NCBI GenBank assembly: GCA_013378375.1
Contig: JACAFT010000013.1
Span: 1 to 27,829, forward strand
DNA from: UBA57 sp013378375
GTDB lineage: Archaea; Thermoproteota; Nitrososphaeria; Nitrososphaerales; UBA57
Direction: 5' to 3'
Length of the DNA stretch: 27,829 bases
The position numbers were made by a program, and so were the translations under genes. The notes under the pieces are model-generated. The model did not search any database, was not told the DNA's origin, and saw only the letters and a program-made list of their open reading frames with translations. This document shows positions 24,293-27,829 of this stretch, in pieces (position 1 is the first letter of the stretch; each line of letters begins with the position of its first letter).

Positions 24293-24322
24293 TTAAGTAA
24301 ATCTTTTTTTATTTTTACTTAA
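24293..24322. terminator. Possible bidirectional hairpin terminator between convergent genes
   Basis: TTAAGTAAA at 24293-24301 is a perfect inverted repeat of TTTACTTAA at 24314-24322, separated by a 12-nt T-rich loop. It begins 3 bp after the permease stop and covers the last codons of the minus-strand gene. The T-run at 24304-24310 would also suit archaeal oligo-U termination on the plus strand. Confidence 0.4.
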
Positions 24323-24781
24323 GACATATAATATTAATGATCCAACTACTCCTAATGTTAATATTGAAATCAAAATAAAAATTTGATTCGGCAATTCTTC
24401 GGTTTCAATATTTTCTTTCTCTATTATGATTATTTCACTTTCTGATTCTTTGTATTCATTACTTCCATCAAATCTAACTTGTACCGAGTATTTATTATCT
24501 TTGTATTGTAATTCAATGTAAGAACTTCCATTCTCATCTGTTATTCTATTTGTAACCGTTATTGATTTATCAGGATTCAATTCCCAATTATCAACAACGT
24601 AAAAAGTAATTATTTCATTATTTATTTGTCGACCATCTTCTCCTCTTAATATTGCAGAAACTCTTACCATATTGTTGTTTTGTGTATCTTCTTTTAGTAT
24701 TGTGATTGATGTTTCTTCTTTTTCTGTTCCTGCAACCCAAGGAATTGTTAGTACTACTAATAAAATGTAAATTAATTTCAT
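24293..24781 (-). CDS. Small secreted Ig-like protein with C-terminal anchor
   Basis: Unrecognised protein of 162 residues from ATG 24781; TTG 24787 is possible but the TATA-like TAATATATG at about 24805-24813 lies 28 nt from the ATG. It has a signal peptide (KLIYILLVVLTIPWVAG), one beta-sandwich domain with the Ig-like/filler pattern VSAILRGEDGRQINNEIITFYV and TDENGSSYIELQYKDNKYSV, an acidic linker (ENIETEELP) and a C-terminal helix (about 133-154) with KNKKRFT tail. The topology matches the Ig-like protein at 15955-16734. It is divergent from the large PQQ dehydrogenase, separated by 147 bp, and may be a surface accessory to it. Confidence 0.75.
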   Translation of the reverse strand: MKLIYILLVVLTIPWVAGTEKEETSITILKEDTQNNNMVRVSAILRGEDGRQINNEIITFYVVDNWELNPDKSITVTNRITDENGSSYIELQYKDNKYSVQVRFDGSNEYKESESEIIIIEKENIETEELPNQIFILISILTLGVVGSLILYVLSKNKKRFT

Positions 24782-24905
24782 TGACAAAATTAACTAGCTG
24801 TTTAGACATATATTACAATTATGTGTGCAATTTATGGTAATATGTCCAAAATAATCGTATTGAGATAATCTTTTTTCTCTATAATTTAATTTTCATCGTT
24901 TCCAC

Positions 24906-24916
24906 TTATATAAAAG
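24906..24916 (+). promoter_or_regulatory. Strong TATA box of the 786-residue PQQ dehydrogenase
   Basis: TTATATAAAAG is the best TATA match in the window, centred about 26 nt before ATG 24935. A short purine-rich GTAAGGGAT follows, but the spacing fits a leaderless or very short leader. High expression is suggested together with the more C/G-ending codons of this gene compared with its neighbours. Confidence 0.65.
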
Positions 24917-24934
24917 TAAGGGATAACTAATTTC

Positions 24935-27295
24935 ATGACTCGACAACTAACTTTAGTTGGGTTGCTAGTTGCTACTCTTTTAGCACTATCCTCATTTGCA
25001 TTAGTAGCCAATCAGGCTAATGCATTTGATCCAGGAGGTCCTCCTGGTGGCGGTGGTGTTCCAAAAGTTGTTACTGGTAACTGGGAATTTATTAACTATC
25101 AACCAACAGGTGGTAGTTATAGTCCACAATTTGAAATAAATAGCGAAAATGTAGAATGGTTAGAAACAAAATGGATCTATCCATACCCCGAAGACATGGA
25201 TACACATATGCTGACACGAGCTCAGACCGGTTCGAGTGCGCCACCAATTATTGTTGATGGTGTTGCTTACATCGCGAAGAACACTCGTTATATCCATGCA
25301 GTTTCCATGGATGATGGAAGTTTAGTTTGGGAATCTGACGGTGGTAGTCAATTAGATACCGATCGACAGATGGCCGAATTTCCATACATTGGTGGACCTG
25401 GTGCATTTAGTACTTTTGGACATGTCCACGCCATGAATTATTACCGTGCTTACGGTTGGTTAATCATGAGCAGCTGGTCTTGTTACCTTGCAGCTTGGAA
25501 CATTGAAGATGGTTCTCTTGCTTGGGAAATGACACCAGACAAATTATGTGGAACTGGTGCAGGTAAATCTAATGAAGAATTAGGTAATCCTATTACAGGA
25601 CGTGTGGGAACCCTTGGTAACATGGGATACTTCTCAGGTCTTTCAAATCACCCTCCAATGTTTTCAGGTGATACCATGGTCTTTCCTATTATGGGAGGCA
25701 GTGGCTTAGGAGGACGCGCAAGTGTCAAAGGATTTGATATGGCTAGCGTTATTGCTGGAGGCGAAGGTGATTCTGCCACAGAATTGTGGAGAACATGGGT
25801 TATGCCTCATGAACAAGGCGAACCAAATTGGGCACAAGAACAATGTGATGACGCTGACGGTAACGGATGGTACTTTTCATTCCCTGACTTCTTTGAAGGC
25901 AAGAATGCTATAAACTGTAGAGACGTACCTGCTGATGCAGTCGTAAATGACTGGATTAACATGGTAGAAGGTACTCCACGTTATGGTAAAGTTCACACAA
26001 CTTCTGCAATTGCAACTGTTTGGGGTAATTACCCAATTCATGAACAATTACGATTAGTCTATATGGGAACTGGTGATATTGGACCTTATCCAAATTCAAG
26101 TTACAAAGCCGGACCAAACCTACATGGTAGTGGTATAATTGCCCTAAATGTAGATACTGGTAAATTGACTTGGTGGTTTGCTACAAACCCACGTGACCTA
26201 TGGGACATGGACTGTTCATGGGGTGGAATTCTAGCTAAATCTGCTGGAGTAGACACTCTTGTTAAAGGTTGTAAGAATGGATTAATCTATTCATTGAATG
26301 CCGCAACAGGTGAACCTGTATGGGTATTTGAACCTCCAGCCATTGATCGTGCATGGTGTCCAGCTGGACAAGAAAATGCAGGAGCTGGCGGTGTTAGTAA
26401 CTGTACTAACTATGGAGTCGGACCTGATGGTTCTCCAACACACCCTGACGCATGTTGTCGTATAACAAAAGAACACATGAATAAGGCTTGGGCAAACTAT
26501 CCTAGTGATGATCCATGGTACACTATGTGTTACACTGAATGTCTAGAATCTGATATTGCATATGACGGCAAGAACATCTATGCAGGATTCCATATAAACA
26601 AAGGAATGCAGGATGTCAAACCTATGACTGACTTCGGTAATAACGGAGCAGGTATGAGTTCACAGTGTGAAGAATGTGTAGACCGAGGTTGGGTCTATGC
26701 GGTCGACAAAGACACTGGTGAAATCGCATGGGAAGCTGATCTAAGTGATACTGCAGGTTTCCGAGGCGGTTTGCTAGTTACTGGAGGAGTACTCTATGTA
26801 TATGCAGCCGATGGTAACTTGCACATGTTCGATACTGCAACAGGTGAAAGACTTGGAAAGAAATTCTTTGGTGTTGCCGTTAGTGTAGCTCCAGTAATTG
26901 GTGCTGACAGTAAAGGTACACATAGAATCATTCAACACGTTGGTGGTGGCGGTGGATTCTTATTCGCAAGCCATGCTTCACAAGGTAGCCTTCTGGCACT
27001 TGGACTCAAGGAAAACATTCCTGACCTAACACGAACTGAAATCGTTGAAGTCGAACGAGTAGTTGAAGTCGACGTAATTCAGGAAGTTGAAGTAGTGAGA
27101 GAAGTCGAAGTAGAGAGAATCGTTGAAGTCGAAAAAGTCGTTGAAGTCGAAGTCGAAAAAGTAGTTGAAAAAGTCAATGAAATCGAAATCACTAAGACTG
27201 AAGAAGTAGTTAGTCCTATTTCATACGTGGCTATTGGCCTAGGTGTAGTCCTAATAGTCATATCAGGAACTCTCTTCGCTAGATCAAGAAAGTAA
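24935..27295 (+). CDS. PQQ-dependent dehydrogenase with EV-repeat stalk (786 residues)
   Basis: A large quinoprotein propeller enzyme, predicted to oxidise an alcohol, aldehyde or sugar outside the membrane with PQQ. Layout: Sec signal peptide (about 1-30), propeller domain (about 40-695), glutamate/valine repeat stalk (about 702-758), membrane helix (about 762-782) and RSRK tail. PQQ-fold repeats include AVSMDDGSLVWES and GCKNGLIYSLNAATGEPVW. Catalytic Asp aligns with D424 in PRDLWDMDCSW; D426 two residues on is the lanthanide-type Asp. The Asn ligand is D381 (GTGDIGPY) and the Glu ligand is G257. At least 14 cysteines, including a vicinal pair C507-C508 and CEEC, suggest several disulfides. 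Strong TATA box and codon bias imply high expression. Substrate unknown. Confidence 0.92.
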   Translation: MTRQLTLVGLLVATLLALSSFALVANQANAFDPGGPPGGGGVPKVVTGNWEFINYQPTGGSYSPQFEINSENVEWLETKWIYPYPEDMDTHMLTRAQTGSSAPPIIVDGVAYIAKNTRYIHAVSMDDGSLVWESDGGSQLDTDRQMAEFPYIGGPGAFSTFGHVHAMNYYRAYGWLIMSSWSCYLAAWNIEDGSLAWEMTPDKLCGTGAGKSNEELGNPITGRVGTLGNMGYFSGLSNHPPMFSGDTMVFPIMGGSGLGGRASVKGFDMASVIAGGEGDSATELWRTWVMPHEQGEPNWAQEQCDDADGNGWYFSFPDFFEGKNAINCRDVPADAVVNDWINMVEGTPRYGKVHTTSAIATVWGNYPIHEQLRLVYMGTGDIGPYPNSSYKAGPNLHGSGIIALNVDTGKLTWWFATNPRDLWDMDCSWGGILAKSAGVDTLVKGCKNGLIYSLNAATGEPVWVFEPPAIDRAWCPAGQENAGAGGVSNCTNYGVGPDGSPTHPDACCRITKEHMNKAWANYPSDDPWYTMCYTECLESDIAYDGKNIYAGFHINKGMQDVKPMTDFGNNGAGMSSQCEECVDRGWVYAVDKDTGEIAWEADLSDTAGFRGGLLVTGGVLYVYAADGNLHMFDTATGERLGKKFFGVAVSVAPVIGADSKGTHRIIQHVGGGGGFLFASHASQGSLLALGLKENIPDLTRTEIVEVERVVEVDVIQEVEVVREVEVERIVEVEKVVEVEVEKVVEKVNEIEITKTEEVVSPISYVAIGLGVVLIVISGTLFARSRK
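27038..27211 (+). repeat. Degenerate Glu-Val repeat stalk in the PQQ dehydrogenase
   Basis: About 57 residues made almost entirely of short V-E-V-E and V-V-E-K/R units (VEVERVVEVDV, REVEVERIVEVEKVVEVEV), encoded by imperfect gaagtcgaa-type repeats. Alternating hydrophobic/charged residues and no glycine or proline suggest an extended beta-like or coiled stalk lifting the propeller off the membrane helix. Confidence 0.8.
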
Positions 27296-27308
27296 AACTA
27301 ATCCAGGA

Positions 27309-27350
27309 CAGATAACTGCAAAAGCAGTTATCTGCCCAATAATTTTTTTT
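27309..27350 (+). terminator. Hairpin-plus-T-run terminator after the large PQQ dehydrogenase
   Basis: A perfect 11-bp stem, CAGATAACTGC at 27309-27319 and GCAGTTATCTG at 27324-27334, with an AAAA loop, is followed by T8 at about 27343-27350. It begins 14 bp after the dehydrogenase stop. It is an unusually clean bacterial-style intrinsic terminator for an archaeon, and its symmetry means it could also act on the convergent cupredoxin transcript. Confidence 0.7.
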
Positions 27351-27385
27351 AATTTATAAAACATAGCCTTTGCTATTTGTATTCA

Positions 27386-27829
27386 TTATTCTACTACGAT
27401 TATTTTTCCTTTCATAAATGGATGTATACTGCAGTAGTAGCTGAATTCGCCTATCTCGTTGAATGTATAACTCCATTTTTCCTTTGCGCCGCCTGCAAAC
27501 ACTATTTCAGGTGACTTTGCATTTAATTCATCGATCATTACTGTATGTTCTGCATATAATGGATCGCTATTGTCTTTGTTAATCCATGTGATTATAGTAC
27601 CTAGACGCACAGTAATTTCATTGGGAATGTATTTTAAATTCTCGATTGTTATAATTACTTCTCCTTCATGTACTTCTATTTCCTCAATTTCTGGAACTGG
27701 TTCAACGACAGGTTCTGGAACTGGTTCAACGACAGGTTCTGGAACTGGTTCAACGACAGGTTCTGGAACTGGTTCAACGACAGGTTCTGGAACTGGTTCA
27801 ACGACAGGTTCTGGAACTGGTTCAACGAC
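27386..27829 (-). CDS. Plastocyanin-like cupredoxin with VPEP repeat linker (partial)
   Basis: The frame is open from the stop at 27386 to the window end, giving 147 visible codons; the N-terminus is outside. The C-terminal domain (about 95 residues) is a type 1 copper cupredoxin: GEVIITIENLKYIP, a first His in YAEHTV, then YYCSIHPFMKG with the C-x2-H-x2-M ligand set, so all four copper ligands (His, Cys, His, Met) are present. Before it lies a repeated VPEPVVEP linker. A GTG at 27610 lies inside the domain and is not the start. Such proteins carry one electron outside the membrane and, in archaea, often replace cytochrome c. Convergent with the large PQQ dehydrogenase 90 bp away, it is a plausible electron acceptor for it. 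Confidence 0.88.
   Translation of the reverse strand, partial: VVEPVPEPVVEPVPEPVVEPVPEPVVEPVPEPVVEPVPEPVVEPVPEIEEIEVHEGEVIITIENLKYIPNEITVRLGTIITWINKDNSDPLYAEHTVMIDELNAKSPEIVFAGGAKEKWSYTFNEIGEFSYYCSIHPFMKGKIIVVE
27691..27829 (-). repeat. 24-bp tandem repeats encoding a Pro/Glu/Val linker
   Basis: Five full identical 24-bp units start at 27691, 27715, 27739, 27763 and 27787, and a sixth runs off the window edge. Each encodes eight residues, VPEPVVEP in cyclic order. The array is in frame with the cupredoxin and would form a stiff extended linker. Copy number is unknown because the array is cut by the window end. Confidence 0.95.

Noticed and set aside
24788..24934. Possible riboswitch or small gene in the largest gap (147 bp)
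   Set aside because: No stable structure or Shine-Dalgarno-led frame is visible; the gap is explained by two divergent TATA promoters, one at 24906-24916 and one near 24805-24813.
27079..27261. Minus-strand Ser/Thr-rich open frame (TSTSTTFSTS)
   Set aside because: It is the complement of the Glu-Val stalk codons in the PQQ dehydrogenase; repetitive codons produce the artefact.
27386..27610. A free-standing 74-residue cupredoxin starting at GTG 27610
   Set aside because: The frame stays open upstream to the window edge, and the missing first strand of the cupredoxin fold (GEVIITIENL) plus a repeat linker lie there, so the GTG is an internal valine.

Overview
The window reads as an AT-rich, gene-dense archaeal chromosome segment, most likely from a marine thaumarchaeote. 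Archaeal markers are a 20S proteasome beta subunit, an archaeal-type NMN adenylyltransferase, a group II (thermosome-like) chaperonin and an FKBP-type isomerase. TATA elements sit about 25-30 nt before many first codons, which points to leaderless transcripts, and TTG starts are common inside operons. Two membrane-anchored extracellular PQQ beta-propeller dehydrogenases and a cupredoxin, with no ammonia-oxidation genes in view, fit the heterotrophic, PQQ-dehydrogenase-rich marine thaumarchaea. That lineage call is an inference. No tRNA, rRNA, CRISPR array or insertion sequence was found, and no intergenic gap exceeds 150 bp.

Layout. Positions 1-10201 are mostly housekeeping: a partial FKBP isomerase with an acidic repeat tail (-), a class V aminotransferase (+), nadM (-), rtcA and proteasome beta (+), an MFS exporter coupled to a divergent chaperonin (+), two tandem paralogous membrane proteins (-), a membrane-anchored ferredoxin (-) and citrate synthase (+). 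Positions 10206-18550 are one tightly packed minus-strand operon. It runs PQQ dehydrogenase, Ig-like membrane protein, two small one-TM proteins, MoxR AAA+ ATPase, DUF58 protein, polytopic membrane protein, and a large secreted, anchored protein. Positions 18590-22479 hold a binding-protein-fold gene without signal peptide, a PotA/FbpC-type ABC ATPase and a Tat-exported solute-binding protein, with no matching permease. Positions 22539-24289 are a NosF/NosY-like ABC ATPase and ABC-2 permease. Positions 24293-27829 hold a small Ig-like anchored protein, a second and larger PQQ dehydrogenase behind a strong TATA box, a terminator, and a partial cupredoxin with a proline/glutamate repeat linker.

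How it may work together. The second half looks like an archaeal quinoprotein island. The two dehydrogenases would oxidise an alcohol, aldehyde or sugar outside the membrane. The cupredoxin is a natural candidate for taking their electrons. The MoxR-DUF58-membrane protein cassette parallels the mxaR/mxaS maturation genes of bacterial methanol dehydrogenase operons. The ABC and binding-protein genes resemble the accessory genes that accompany bacterial PQQ systems (ped, lut, mxaJ/xoxJ). Both dehydrogenases carry an acidic residue two positions after the catalytic Asp, the position that marks lanthanide-dependent enzymes in bacteria, while other metal ligands are changed. No substrate can be assigned from sequence alone.
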